Below are positions 16,867 to 25,550 of a stretch of DNA of 64,000 nt, one piece after another (the stretch's first letter is position 1; each line of letters starts with the position of its first letter). The DNA is from JTS-AC122 sp050246015 (GTDB lineage Bacteria; Planctomycetota; Phycisphaerae; Phycisphaerales; UBA1924), in NCBI GenBank assembly GCA_050246015.1, contig JBFWWU010000023.1:1-64000 (forward strand). The letters are read 5' to 3'. The position numbers were made by a program, and so were the translations under genes. Below the pieces are notes generated by a model that was not told where the DNA came from, searched no databases, and saw only the letters and a program-made list of their open reading frames with translations.

Positions 16867-17535
16867 ATGTCCGACTCAGACAACACCATCAGCCGCGCGC
16901 GCCGACACCTTCGTTGCCACTTTGAGGGGAGTTTGACGCTCGGTGATCGCATCGCACGCACCGCCTACATCCGTGATCCCGCCGACGGATCGCTCATTGC
17001 CGCCGTCGAGCGATGGATCTCGGACAAGAGTGAAGCGACGCTCCTCATCCCGGATCCCGGGCCCGGATCGCTTGAACTTCACGTCGGCATCACGCTCATC
17101 GACCCCAACCAGGAATACGTCTGCGATCGGTGGCCCGCGTATCACGGCTCAGCGTCGCACCGGGCCTGGGCCCGGCTCGCCATCCTGGCGGGCAAACTCG
17201 ATGGAGAGGTGATCGAGGGGAGCGACCTGTCAATTTCCACCAGCCTGCGCACCCAGGAGCCGGGGCTGGTGAAGCGGGCCAACGCGGATCGGGGCGCCCT
17301 GGCGCGTTTTTGCGAGCGATTTCTGCGGATGAGCATCCCTGCGGCGACGTGCGTCGGAGTGGATCAGTTTGGAATGGACCTCAGGTCGAGCATCGGCCCG
17401 GTCAGGCTCGACATCGAGGAGCCCGCCCGGGCGGCGATCAAGCCCGCCGACCACGCGACCTTCCAGATTGAATCGGGCGCAGACATCGTGAAGTGGCTTA
17501 CCTTGCCATCGTCCCACCCGGGCCAAGGGCTGTAG
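16867..17535 (+). CDS. Protein of unknown function
   Basis: 222 residues, no signal peptide or membrane helix. The N-terminal half alternates strands and turns (FEGSLTLGDRIARTAYIRDP, GSLIAAVERWISDKSEATLL, SLELHVGITLIDPNQEYVCD, then RWPAYHG), which could be a split-barrel flavin- or heme-binding type of fold, but no diagnostic motif is clear. The C-terminal part contains FCERFLRMSIPAATCVGVDQ. It converges on the CoA-transferase gene on the other strand. A weak AGCGAGAATTC precedes the start. Confidence 0.6.
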   Translation: MSDSDNTISRARRHLRCHFEGSLTLGDRIARTAYIRDPADGSLIAAVERWISDKSEATLLIPDPGPGSLELHVGITLIDPNQEYVCDRWPAYHGSASHRAWARLAILAGKLDGEVIEGSDLSISTSLRTQEPGLVKRANADRGALARFCERFLRMSIPAATCVGVDQFGMDLRSSIGPVRLDIEEPARAAIKPADHATFQIESGADIVKWLTLPSSHPGQGL

Positions 17536-17549
17536 CCACGCGTGCGGAC

Positions 17550-18212
17550 CTACACGCTCACGGTCTTGACGTTCGGCGCGACGAGGAACTCGGCTTCGCT
17601 CCTGGCCTTGACTTCTTCCACGGTCACTCCCGGGGCGACTTCGGTGAGGACAAAGCGGGCTTTGGAATCGTCGAACTCCATCACGCACAGATCGGTGATG
17701 AGCATGTGCACGCACTGCTGGCCGGTCAGGGGAAGCGAGCAGGACCGGACAAACTTGGCCGACCCATCCTTGGCGTTGTGCTCCATCGCGACGACGACCT
17801 TCTTGACGCCGGCGACCAGGTCCATCGCCCCGCCCATGCCCTTGACCATCTTGCCGGGGATCATCCAGTTGGCGATGTCGCCGGCCTGAGAGATTTGCAT
17901 GGCGCCGAGGATGCACAGATCGATGTGTCCGCCCCGGATCATGGCGAAGGAATCGGAGGAGGAGAAGTACGCCGCGCCGGTGCGGGCGGTGATGGTCTGC
18001 TTGCCGGCGTTGATGAGGTCTGGGTCCACGTGTGCATCATCGGGGAAGGGGCCGATGCCCAGGAGCCCGTTTTCGGATTGAAGCCAGACGTCCATGCCTT
18101 GGGGGACGTGGTTGGCGACGAGGGTGGGCATGCCGATGCCGAGGTTGACGACGAAACCGTCCTTGAGTTCGCGGGCGGCACGCCGGGTGATGTCATCGCG
18201 TGAAAGGGGCAT
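17550..18212 (-). CDS. scoB: 3-oxoacid CoA-transferase subunit B (lone subunit)
   Basis: 220 residues from the ATG giving MPLSRDDITRRAARELKDG; the frame continues upstream through a repeat, which I exclude. Family blocks: VVNLGIGMPTLVANHVPQGM, the catalytic-glutamate motif SENGLLGIGPFP, GGHIDLCILGAMQISQAGDI, MIPGKMVKGMGGAMDLV and LPLTGQQCVHMLITDL. It moves CoA from succinyl-CoA (or a related donor) to a 3-oxoacid through a Glu-CoA thioester. The A subunit normally precedes it directly; here metG occupies that place and no scoA is in the window. The partner must be encoded elsewhere. Confidence 0.9.
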   Translation of the reverse strand: MPLSRDDITRRAARELKDGFVVNLGIGMPTLVANHVPQGMDVWLQSENGLLGIGPFPDDAHVDPDLINAGKQTITARTGAAYFSSSDSFAMIRGGHIDLCILGAMQISQAGDIANWMIPGKMVKGMGGAMDLVAGVKKVVVAMEHNAKDGSAKFVRSCSLPLTGQQCVHMLITDLCVMEFDDSKARFVLTEVAPGVTVEEVKARSEAEFLVAPNVKTVSV

Positions 18213-18310
18213 GAGCGAAGGTCTCCGTGCAGGAATGCGGAGTGTAGGTGGGCGAGGGCGCTCTGCCGATCTCAGCAGAAGAGAAGAGAAGAGAAGAGAG
18301 ATAGAAGGTG

Positions 18311-18342
18311 TAGAGGCAGGCGGGACGCCTGCCCCACGAGGT
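18311..18342. repeat. Family A palindromic repeat
   Basis: Inverted copy with core CAGGCGGGACGCCTG, then CCCCACGAGG, in the gap between metG and scoB. It lies in the upstream extension of the scoB frame. Confidence 0.85.
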
Positions 18343-18397
18343 TTGGTAGTTGGAAACGAGAAGAAGGAGAGAGGGGAAGGGAGGGAGAGGACGCGGC

Positions 18398-20107
18398 TCA
18401 CGCCGGGGCGGGCTCGGCGGGGTCGATCCGCATGAAGAGCGGGTCGCCGATTTCAAGGTTGGTGCCGGGCTTGAGGCCGAAGGTGGGGTGGGCGAACTGC
18501 GCGAGTTGTTCGAGCGGGACACCGGGGTGGGCGCGGGGGTCGCAGTTCCAGCGGCGCCAGAACTCGGCGATCTTGGTGGGCATCGCGGGGTAGAGGAGGA
18601 GGCTGGCGATGCGGAGGGCTTCGGCGCAGACATGCAGGATGCTCTCCAAGTCTCGGCGCGCTCCGCCTGTCGCGTCGGCATCCATGGTCTTGGCGATCGA
18701 GAAGGGGCGCGTGTCGGCGATGAACAGGTCGACCCTCCGGATGATCCCGATGGCCGCCGCCGCCGCGGCGTAGAGGTCAAAGTTCGGCAGGCTCCCCAGC
18801 ACGTGGTCAAGCGCCCCCTGCATGTGCCGCGACCACGTACAAAGTCGCTCGCCCGACGCTGACAGGTCGCCGGCGCCGGCGTTGGGCGGCGGCGTCTTAC
18901 CGCCAAAGTACTTCCCGATCATGTTGCTCACCCGGCTCACGCAGTTGCCGAACCCGTTGGCCAGGTCGGCGTTGTAGACCTCGACGAACTTACCATGAGA
19001 GAAATCCGCGTCGGTCGCGTGCAGCGGCCCCTGCGTGAGCAGATACCAGCGAAGCGCGTCCACCCCGAACCTGTTCGTGTACGCCTTGATGGTGTCCAGG
19101 TCGATGAAGTTGCCCAGGCTCTTGGACATCTTCATCCCGTCGCGGGTGTAGTGGGAGTGCGCGTAGATCAGCCTCGGCATGGGCCGGTTGAGCGCCTTGA
19201 GGATCGCGGGCCAGATGACGGCGTGGAACCAGAGGATCTCCTTGCCCATCAGGTGAACGGTGGGCGGCCAGAAGTGCTGTCGCTCGGGCGTGTCCACCGC
19301 CGAGAGGTAGTTGAAGAGCGCATCGATCCAGACGTACACACGATGCTCTTCGTGGCCGGGGAGGCGGATCCCGAACTGGGTCGCCGGGTCGTCGGTGACG
19401 GGGCGGGTGATGGGGACGTCCTGGAGGCCTTCGCGGAGACGGCCGAGGACTTCGTTTTTTCGGGCTTCGGGTTCGATGCGGATCTCGCCGGAGGAGATGG
19501 CGGATTCGAGCCAGGACTGGTACGTACTGAGTTTGAAGTAGAAGTTCTTCTCTTTTCGGCGGACCAGCGGCTTGCCGTTGGACGCAAGAAAGTTCTGTTC
19601 CTTGGCCTTGGTCTCGGTCACGTACGCCTCGTCGTTGACGTCGTACCACCCTTCGTACTCGCCTTCGGCGACATCGCCCGTCGCAAGGAGTTGCCGGAGG
19701 TAGCGAGCGACAGCGTCTTTGTGCCGCGCCTGCGTGGTGCGGATGAAATCGTCGTAGTCGATGCCCATCCCGCGGAAGGCTTCCTGGAACGCGTCGGAGT
19801 TCTGGTCGGCCCACTGAATCGGCGTCAGGTTGTGCGAGGCGGCGGTGGTGACGACTTTCTCGGCGTGCTCGTCGGTGCCCGTCAGGAAGAAGATCGACGA
19901 TTGCCGCGGGTGCTTATCGCCCAGCGCCGAGTGCGGAGTGCCTGCCGCCTGATTCAGATCCAACTCACCGCGGATGAGGCGCTGGAACCGCGTGGCGACA
20001 TCCGCCAGCAGCGTGGTGTAGCAGTGCCCGATGTGCGGGCGATCGTTGACGTAGTAGATCGGCGTGGTGATGTAGTAGGGCGGGAGGGGCGCGGGGCTGG
20101 TCGTCAT
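18398..20107 (-). CDS. metG: Methionyl-tRNA synthetase with an in-frame repeat insertion
   Basis: Class I synthetase, 569 residues, charging both initiator and elongator tRNA-Met. The HIGH motif is exact (PHIGHCY, residues 25-28); FFLTGTDEHAEK follows, and KMSKS is at 326-330. The cysteine zinc knuckle of the longer MetRS type is absent between GWYDVNDEAYVT and the connective region. The C-terminal anticodon helices contain FGNCVSRVSNMIGKYF. Residues 48-69, including LDLNQAAGTPHSALGDKHPR, interrupt the normal junction between LIRG and the FFLTGTDEH block; their DNA (about 19912-19950) matches an intergenic repeat family. No C-terminal tRNA-binding (EMAP) domain is present. Confidence 0.94.
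   Translation of the reverse strand: MTTSPAPLPPYYITTPIYYVNDRPHIGHCYTTLLADVATRFQRLIRGELDLNQAAGTPHSALGDKHPRQSSIFFLTGTDEHAEKVVTTAASHNLTPIQWADQNSDAFQEAFRGMGIDYDDFIRTTQARHKDAVARYLRQLLATGDVAEGEYEGWYDVNDEAYVTETKAKEQNFLASNGKPLVRRKEKNFYFKLSTYQSWLESAISSGEIRIEPEARKNEVLGRLREGLQDVPITRPVTDDPATQFGIRLPGHEEHRVYVWIDALFNYLSAVDTPERQHFWPPTVHLMGKEILWFHAVIWPAILKALNRPMPRLIYAHSHYTRDGMKMSKSLGNFIDLDTIKAYTNRFGVDALRWYLLTQGPLHATDADFSHGKFVEVYNADLANGFGNCVSRVSNMIGKYFGGKTPPPNAGAGDLSASGERLCTWSRHMQGALDHVLGSLPNFDLYAAAAAAIGIIRRVDLFIADTRPFSIAKTMDADATGGARRDLESILHVCAEALRIASLLLYPAMPTKIAEFWRRWNCDPRAHPGVPLEQLAQFAHPTFGLKPGTNLEIGDPLFMRIDPAEPAPA
19912..19950. repeat. Family C repeat inside metG
   Basis: CTTATCGCCCAGCGCCGAGT followed by GCGGAGTGCCTGCC matches the intergenic units at 59997-60075 and 62535-62568 (CCTATCGCCCAGTGCC, CCTAACGCCGAGTGCC). 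The metG frame continues through it. Confidence 0.65.
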
Positions 20108-20202
20108 GGGCCGATTGTAGATCGACGGAGCGCGGCATTAGGCACTTACCAATCGGCATCGTGAGTGAGCATGAGAGCAAGAATCGAAGAAGGAGGAAAG
20201 AC

Positions 20203-20230
20203 GAGGCAGGCGGGACGCCTGCGCCACTAG
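20203..20230. repeat. Family A palindromic repeat
   Basis: GGCAGGCGGGACGCCTGCGC, followed by CACTAG, between porin and metG genes. The palindromic core is intact. Confidence 0.85.
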
Positions 20231-20254
20231 ATGGTGTTGAAGTACCTGGGAGTT

Positions 20255-20300
20255 CAAGAAAATAGCAAGCCCGCCCGCGCAACCGCGGCGGGCGGGCTTG
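20255..20300 (-). terminator. Intrinsic terminator of the porin gene
   Basis: A 13-bp perfect stem, CAAGCCCGCCCGC (20266-20278) with GCGGGCGGGCTTG (20288-20300). On the minus strand it is followed by CTATTTTCTTG. It lies 44 nt after the porin stop codon. Confidence 0.85.
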
Positions 20301-20343
20301 ATGAAGGGAGTTCGACGGCCCCCATGTTTGGAATCGAGGCGGT

Positions 20344-21588
20344 CTAGAACAGCAACTGGAACTGCGCGCGGGCGATGATCTCGCCGTCGTCCACGTCGCC
20401 GAGCAGACCGGTCTCCGTATCGGTGGGGACTGCGGCGGTGTCGGTGATGGCGTCGAAGGCGTACTGGAGATCGAGCGTGAACTTGGCGGCGTGGCGGGCG
20501 ATGTAGTGGTTCCAGCCGACGGTGAGCGTGCTAAACGGGTCGGGGTCGCCGGCGCGGTCGCTGTCCGGGATCACGACGTCGTACCGCGCGAAGAGTTCAT
20601 CCATCTCGGAAAGGAAGAACCCGCCCTGGAGGACAACGCCGAAGTCGTCCACGTCGGTGTCGGAGCCCATGGAGCGGAACTCGATGTTGCGGCCGATGAA
20701 GGCGCCGAAGCAGTTCCAGCCGTCACCTTCGAATTGAGCGTCCACGGTGTACAGCAGGACCTTGGTATCGGTGTCGGTGATGGCGCTGGTGTTCTGCGAG
20801 CCCTGGAAGTGGACCGCCCCGCCGAGCATCCCGGCGAACTTGGAGCCCTTGAAGGACGTGAAGTCATTGAACGCGGCCCAGTCGCCGGCGAACTTCCAGG
20901 CGGCGCGGGCGCTGAGGGACCAATCGGCTTCGGCGGAACTGGTGAAGTCGGTGTTCGCCGACCCGGCCCCATCAGAAAAGAACGCGGCGGCCATGAAGTC
21001 GGCGCCGGTGTACTGCACGCCCGCGACCTGCGAGCGCCCGTGGTTGAAGGCCTGCTGCGTGATGGACCGACCGGCGGCGAGTTGGTAGCGGTCATCAACC
21101 ATCCACTCTCGGAGGACGGGCGCCTTGACCTGTCCCCACAGGGCCAGCCATTCCGGCGAGAGTTTGTACGCGACCCAGGCGTCTTCGAGGACGAACGACC
21201 CGCCGTCGTGCTCGAAGTTGCCCTCGACGTTGTAGAGCCACTTGGAATCGACGATGTTGCCCGAGAAGCGGATCTTGGTGAACTGGGTCTGGAACCCGTG
21301 CTCGAACTCATTGGAGTTGTTGTCGGATCGGAAGTTGGCGAAGTAGCGGAACTGGACGAGGCCGTCGATGTTGAGCCGGAAGTTGCCGTCGTCCGAGGCA
21401 AGGAAGAACTTGCCGTCGTGCCCGCTGCTGGGCGCCAGCAGGCTGGTGCGTGCCTGGGCATCCGAGAGCATCTCGGCCACAACCGCGCGGACTTCATCGT
21501 TCGGCGCCTGCTGCGCCAGGGCGCTGGTTATGGGCATTCCCGCAATCAAGGCAAGCGTACCCAGACTCACTCGAACTCCACGATCCAT
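20344..21588 (-). CDS. Outer-membrane porin (OprP/OprO-like)
   Basis: 414 residues. Signal peptide MDRGVRVSLGTLALIAGMPI then TSALAQ. A short helical, possibly coiled segment (NDEVRAVVAEMLSDAQART) is followed by alternating amphipathic strands: FRLNIDGLVQFRYFANF, TKIRFSGNIVDSKWLYNVEG, ALWGQVKAPVLREWMVDDRY. The protein ends in aromatic FQLLF, the usual signal for outer-membrane barrel assembly. The pattern fits the phosphate-selective porin O/P group. It is single-gene: AGGAAAGGAG lies before the ATG and a terminator follows the stop. Substrate cannot be read from the sequence. Confidence 0.85.
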   Translation of the reverse strand: MDRGVRVSLGTLALIAGMPITSALAQQAPNDEVRAVVAEMLSDAQARTSLLAPSSGHDGKFFLASDDGNFRLNIDGLVQFRYFANFRSDNNSNEFEHGFQTQFTKIRFSGNIVDSKWLYNVEGNFEHDGGSFVLEDAWVAYKLSPEWLALWGQVKAPVLREWMVDDRYQLAAGRSITQQAFNHGRSQVAGVQYTGADFMAAAFFSDGAGSANTDFTSSAEADWSLSARAAWKFAGDWAAFNDFTSFKGSKFAGMLGGAVHFQGSQNTSAITDTDTKVLLYTVDAQFEGDGWNCFGAFIGRNIEFRSMGSDTDVDDFGVVLQGGFFLSEMDELFARYDVVIPDSDRAGDPDPFSTLTVGWNHYIARHAAKFTLDLQYAFDAITDTAAVPTDTETGLLGDVDDGEIIARAQFQLLF

Positions 21589-21836
21589 GGCGACTCCTTT
21601 CCTAGCGACTCTGGCTTCACCCCCGGAAGCAGACGAATAGTCGATAACATTGTCCTATTCAAGCATCGGATAGTGGATAGTCAAGTCTTCTAATAATGAA
21701 CATCTGCGGGAATTTGCACGAAAATGTTGGCAATGACCCAAACGTCATGCGAACTGTTCGCAAACGGGGCCAAAAATTCAGGTGCGCTTCGCATACCATT
21801 TCCATCTCTCCTCCTCTGCTCGCCAGGAGAACTCGC

Positions 21837-22811
21837 ATGAACCCCGCGCCGATCTTCGACCTCTTCACCTCCTACCAGAAAACGGCGGCGATTCAGGCGT
21901 CGGTCGATATCGGACTCTTCACGGCCATCGCCTCGGGGAAAACGACTGTCGCCGAAGCCGCCAGGGCGTGCAAGGCATCGGAAAAAGGGGTGCGGGTGCT
22001 GTGCGACTACTGGGTGATCAACGGGCTGCTGACCAAATCCGGCGCGCAGTATCGGCTCACGCCGGAGGCGGCGATGTTCCTGGACGGCAACTCGCCGGCG
22101 TATGTCGGGCGCGTGCTGGGGTTCATCAACGGACCCATCAAGCCGTTCTTCGAGAAGTTGACGGATTCCGTTCGACGCGGCGGATTCGAGGATTCGGGAA
22201 CGGTGTCCACTGAATATGAAGGGTGGATCCCGTTCGCCGAGGACATGGGCGGGATGATGTACCCCACGGCCCAGGGAGTGGCGAAACTGCTGGGGGCATG
22301 CGCCGGCAGGGCGCTGGACATCGCGGCCGGGCACGGGTACTTCGGGATCGTGCTGGCGCAGCACAATCCGGGGCTGCGCGTGACGGCGCTGGACTGGCCG
22401 AAGGTGCTCGACGTGGCCAAGCGCCACGCCGAGAAGATGGGAGTGGGAGATCGATATTCGACGATTCCCGGCGACGCCTTTACGGTGGACTTCAAGGGGC
22501 CGTACGACGTCGTGCTGCTGACGAACCTGCTGCACCACTTCAGCGCCGAGCGGTGCACGGAACTGCTGAAACGGATCCGCGCGGCCCTGCGTCCGGGGGG
22601 CAAACTCGCGACGGTGGAGTTTGTACCCAACGAGGATCGGGTCACGCCGGAGATGTCCGCGTCGTTTCCGCTGGTGATGCTGGCGACGACCGCGCAGGGG
22701 GACGCGTACACGTTCTCGGAGTTTGACCGAATGCTCAACGCGGCGGGGTTCGCGTGCAGCCGCGTGCAGCAGGTCGAGAACTCGCCGCAGCAGTTGATCA
22801 TCAGCGAGTAG
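21837..22811 (+). CDS. SAM-dependent O-methyltransferase (acetylserotonin/hydroxyneurosporene type)
   Basis: 324 residues from ATG 21837, preceded by CCAGGAGAA. The N-terminal winged-helix dimerisation domain (AAIQASVDIGLFTAIASGK, ARACKASEKGVRVLCDYWVI, GLLTK) is typical of plant-like small-molecule O-methyltransferases. The SAM-binding motif I is ALDIAAGHGYFGIVLAQ; YDVVLLTNLLHHFSAERC and LRPGGKLATVEFV are motifs III-V. It would methylate a hydroxyl of a small substrate such as a quinone or aromatic. It does not look operonic with the TPR gene 180 nt on. Confidence 0.88.
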   Translation: MNPAPIFDLFTSYQKTAAIQASVDIGLFTAIASGKTTVAEAARACKASEKGVRVLCDYWVINGLLTKSGAQYRLTPEAAMFLDGNSPAYVGRVLGFINGPIKPFFEKLTDSVRRGGFEDSGTVSTEYEGWIPFAEDMGGMMYPTAQGVAKLLGACAGRALDIAAGHGYFGIVLAQHNPGLRVTALDWPKVLDVAKRHAEKMGVGDRYSTIPGDAFTVDFKGPYDVVLLTNLLHHFSAERCTELLKRIRAALRPGGKLATVEFVPNEDRVTPEMSASFPLVMLATTAQGDAYTFSEFDRMLNAAGFACSRVQQVENSPQQLIISE

Positions 22812-22990
22812 AGAATCTCGGGGCCAATGGCAAGGACGCGGAGTGCTTGGGGGAGCGAGGCGCCGGATGAACCGATCCAGTGTCCGGCTCGTAGCAGCGG
22901 CAGAATCTGCGCGTTCAGGGCGACCTGACGGAGCCGGTTTGTCGCGCTTGATCCTTCGATCCCGGTCCAGCCGAGCCTTACACTGGCCAC

Positions 22991-25531
22991 ATGATTACCA
23001 CGCGAAGCCGGTACGCGCTGATCGCTCAGATGGTTCTCCTTGCGGGGGCGCCGTTGGGGCTCTGCTCGCCGTCACAGGCGGCGGAGTTGCCGCGCCGGTC
23101 GCAGCCCGAGGCGGGCAAGCCAACCACCGCCGCCACGCAGCGCGCCGCGAAGGACATCGCCAACATCGCGATCATGGACCTGCAGACGACGGGCGATCCG
23201 GACATCGCCGCGTATCGCACGGCGGCCCTGCTCCTGGAAGCCGCCTACGAACTGTCTCCCGACGATGAACAGATCCTGCGATTGCTGATCGATGCGTGGA
23301 GCGCGGCGGGCGACCGCGACAAGGTCCTGGAGTACACCGGCAAACTGGTCTCGCTCTGCGCTCGGCTCAAGACGATCGACACGGTGTCGCTCCTGCGACT
23401 GATCACGGGCCGCATCTCTCAACTTCAGGATGTTGACGCCCGGCTCAAGGAGTACGAGCGGTTCCTTGGCAAGGAGTGGGAGCAGACGCTCGATGATTCG
23501 ATTCGCAGCCGGCTCGCCCTGGACGCGGCATTGCTGCTGCGTGAAAGCGGGGATAATGACGGGTTCGTCAGGAAACTGACGCTCGCCACGACGCTGGATT
23601 CGACGAACAAGGACGCGGCGTCGCTGGCCGTCACGTACTTTTCGATGCAGTCCAGCGACAGCGCGGGGCGTCTGACGCTGCTGATCAACCTGCTCAAGGC
23701 CGACCCGTTCGATTCCCAGACGCACCTGGCGATCGGTCGCGAACTGGCCGGCGGTGGGGCGTTCGAGCAGGCCCGGCGGTTCTTCCTGGACTACCAGGTG
23801 CTCGCCGGACGCCTGGAGCAGCGTCCCACCTCGAGCGAGGTCGCCGAGTTCCAGACAATCGCCTGGATGCTCGACGGGCCGGACCGGCTGATCTCGCTCT
23901 CGCGTCAGCAGGTGGAGCAGGAGCGAGCGGCGATCGCGGCCCGGCGCCGGGCCATGCTGGCCGAGGACCCCAACGCGGCGAACCTTCCCGATCCCGAGGA
24001 GTACCGGCTGGCGCTGGAGGTGGAACGGGTGCGAGCCGCGGCGGCAGCGGCGCTGGGGGACGATGCGCTGCTCGATTACGCCTCGCAGGAACTCGAGGGC
24101 ACGTTTGCGCGCCGTCTGTCTTTGCTGCTGGACGCATCGAAGCGACCGCAGGAGATCCCTGCGGAGATCGCGGCGGTGCGCGGCAAGGAGACCCTCGCGG
24201 AACTGATGTGGATGCGCCTCTGGATCGGACGGAACTTCGACGGCGCGGTGAAGATCCTGGAAGACATGGAAAAGGACCCCGACGTCAAGCAGGAGTCGCT
24301 AGCGCGCTTCCAGGGATGGGTGCGTCTGCGGCGTGGTCAACTCGATGAAGCAAAGCAGATCCTTGAACCGTTGGCGGAATCTGATCCGCTCGCCGCGCTG
24401 GGGCTGGCGTTGATCGCGGAGAAGAAGGACGACAAGACAGGCGCCGCCGAGCAGTACCAGGGGGTGTACCACCGGGTGCCGGGCACGTTGGCGGGCGCGT
24501 ACGCCAAGACCCGGGCGGAGGTATTGACCGGATCGCCCCCGATCCCGCCCCCGCAGAGTCAGAAGTTGTCTGATCTGGCCGCCGCGGAACCGGACTGGCT
24601 GGAACAGATGATCTCGGACCCGAGGCGGGTGTTCAGCCTGCAAGCGGCGCCCGTGCAGGCGCGGATCGGCTCGCTCGAATCGGCGACCGTGCGGCTGACG
24701 ATCACCAACGTGTCGCCGATGCCGCTGGGGATCGGGCCCGATCGTCCGATCCAGTCGTCGATGCTGCTGGCGCCGCGACTCACGATCGCGTACAAGCCGG
24801 TGGGAGTGGGGAACGCGGCCAACGTGGTGCGGATCGATCGTCGGCTGCGGCTGTTGCCGCAGGAGACGCTGCAAGTCGATACCTGGGCCGATGCCGGCGT
24901 GCTGGGGTACCTGCTGGACCAGACGAGCGTGGCGCCGGCGGAGGTGCGATGGCGCGTGCTGCAAGGGTTCTCGATCGACTCGCACGGGATGTACACCAGC
25001 GGTCCGTCCAGCGTTGCGTGCGATGCCCCCCCACTGACGCGCGCGGCGTCATCCAAGGCGACCCTGGACCCCGCGGGGCTTGTGAGTTTCATCTCCACGG
25101 GCGCGGGGGACGACGTGATCGAAGCGATGCAGGTGGTCCGGTACAACGCGCTCACGCCTCGCGACCCCAACGACGCGACGACCAAGGCCGCCGACGACAA
25201 ACTGGCCGGCGCGCTGGCCGCCCGATTCCCGTCGCTGAATCGTGAGAGCAAACTCGGGCTGATCGCCACCATGCCGGCGCCGTTGCTCTCGCCGTGGATG
25301 CAGCCGCTGTACGACGCGGCCCGCGCCGACGCGGATCCGCTTGTCAAACTCTTTGCGCTGGTCGCGACGACGCACGATCCGGCGGATGAGTACCTCGCGG
25401 GGTGCGCGGCGTCGGAGAATCGCCGCCTGGCGGAAGTCGCCGCCTTGCTCAAGGCCCGGCTCGAAGACGGGCAGGAGACCTACGGGCGCCTCGGCGCGCC
25501 GGAGCCGAAGCCCGGCCCAGGCACGCCGTGA
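22991..25531 (+). CDS. Exported TPR-rich protein of unknown function
   Basis: 846 residues. A signal peptide (MITTRSRYALIAQMVLLAGA then CSPSQAAE) is followed by helical repeats, e.g. ALLLEAAYELSPDDEQILRL, IDAWSAAGDRDKVLEY, HLAIGRELAGGGAFEQARRF and GWVRLRRGQLDEAKQILEPL, which fit TPR-like units through about residue 500. The last 300 residues form a beta-rich region (VQARIGSLESATVRLTITNV, RLRLLPQETLQVDTWADAGV) and a short helical end. It is likely a periplasmic scaffold. Its neighbours give no hint of function. It converges on serS with 19 nt between stops. Confidence 0.8.
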   Translation: MITTRSRYALIAQMVLLAGAPLGLCSPSQAAELPRRSQPEAGKPTTAATQRAAKDIANIAIMDLQTTGDPDIAAYRTAALLLEAAYELSPDDEQILRLLIDAWSAAGDRDKVLEYTGKLVSLCARLKTIDTVSLLRLITGRISQLQDVDARLKEYERFLGKEWEQTLDDSIRSRLALDAALLLRESGDNDGFVRKLTLATTLDSTNKDAASLAVTYFSMQSSDSAGRLTLLINLLKADPFDSQTHLAIGRELAGGGAFEQARRFFLDYQVLAGRLEQRPTSSEVAEFQTIAWMLDGPDRLISLSRQQVEQERAAIAARRRAMLAEDPNAANLPDPEEYRLALEVERVRAAAAAALGDDALLDYASQELEGTFARRLSLLLDASKRPQEIPAEIAAVRGKETLAELMWMRLWIGRNFDGAVKILEDMEKDPDVKQESLARFQGWVRLRRGQLDEAKQILEPLAESDPLAALGLALIAEKKDDKTGAAEQYQGVYHRVPGTLAGAYAKTRAEVLTGSPPIPPPQSQKLSDLAAAEPDWLEQMISDPRRVFSLQAAPVQARIGSLESATVRLTITNVSPMPLGIGPDRPIQSSMLLAPRLTIAYKPVGVGNAANVVRIDRRLRLLPQETLQVDTWADAGVLGYLLDQTSVAPAEVRWRVLQGFSIDSHGMYTSGPSSVACDAPPLTRAASSKATLDPAGLVSFISTGAGDDVIEAMQVVRYNALTPRDPNDATTKAADDKLAGALAARFPSLNRESKLGLIATMPAPLLSPWMQPLYDAARADADPLVKLFALVATTHDPADEYLAGCAASENRRLAEVAALLKARLEDGQETYGRLGAPEPKPGPGTP

Positions 25532-25550
25532 CTCGCCGGACTACGCCGGA

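Noticed and set aside
21650..21690. Porin promoter with TTGACT (minus strand, 21679-21684)
   Set aside because: The hexamer at the right spacing (TGAATA) matches the -10 consensus poorly, so I could not fix a promoter.
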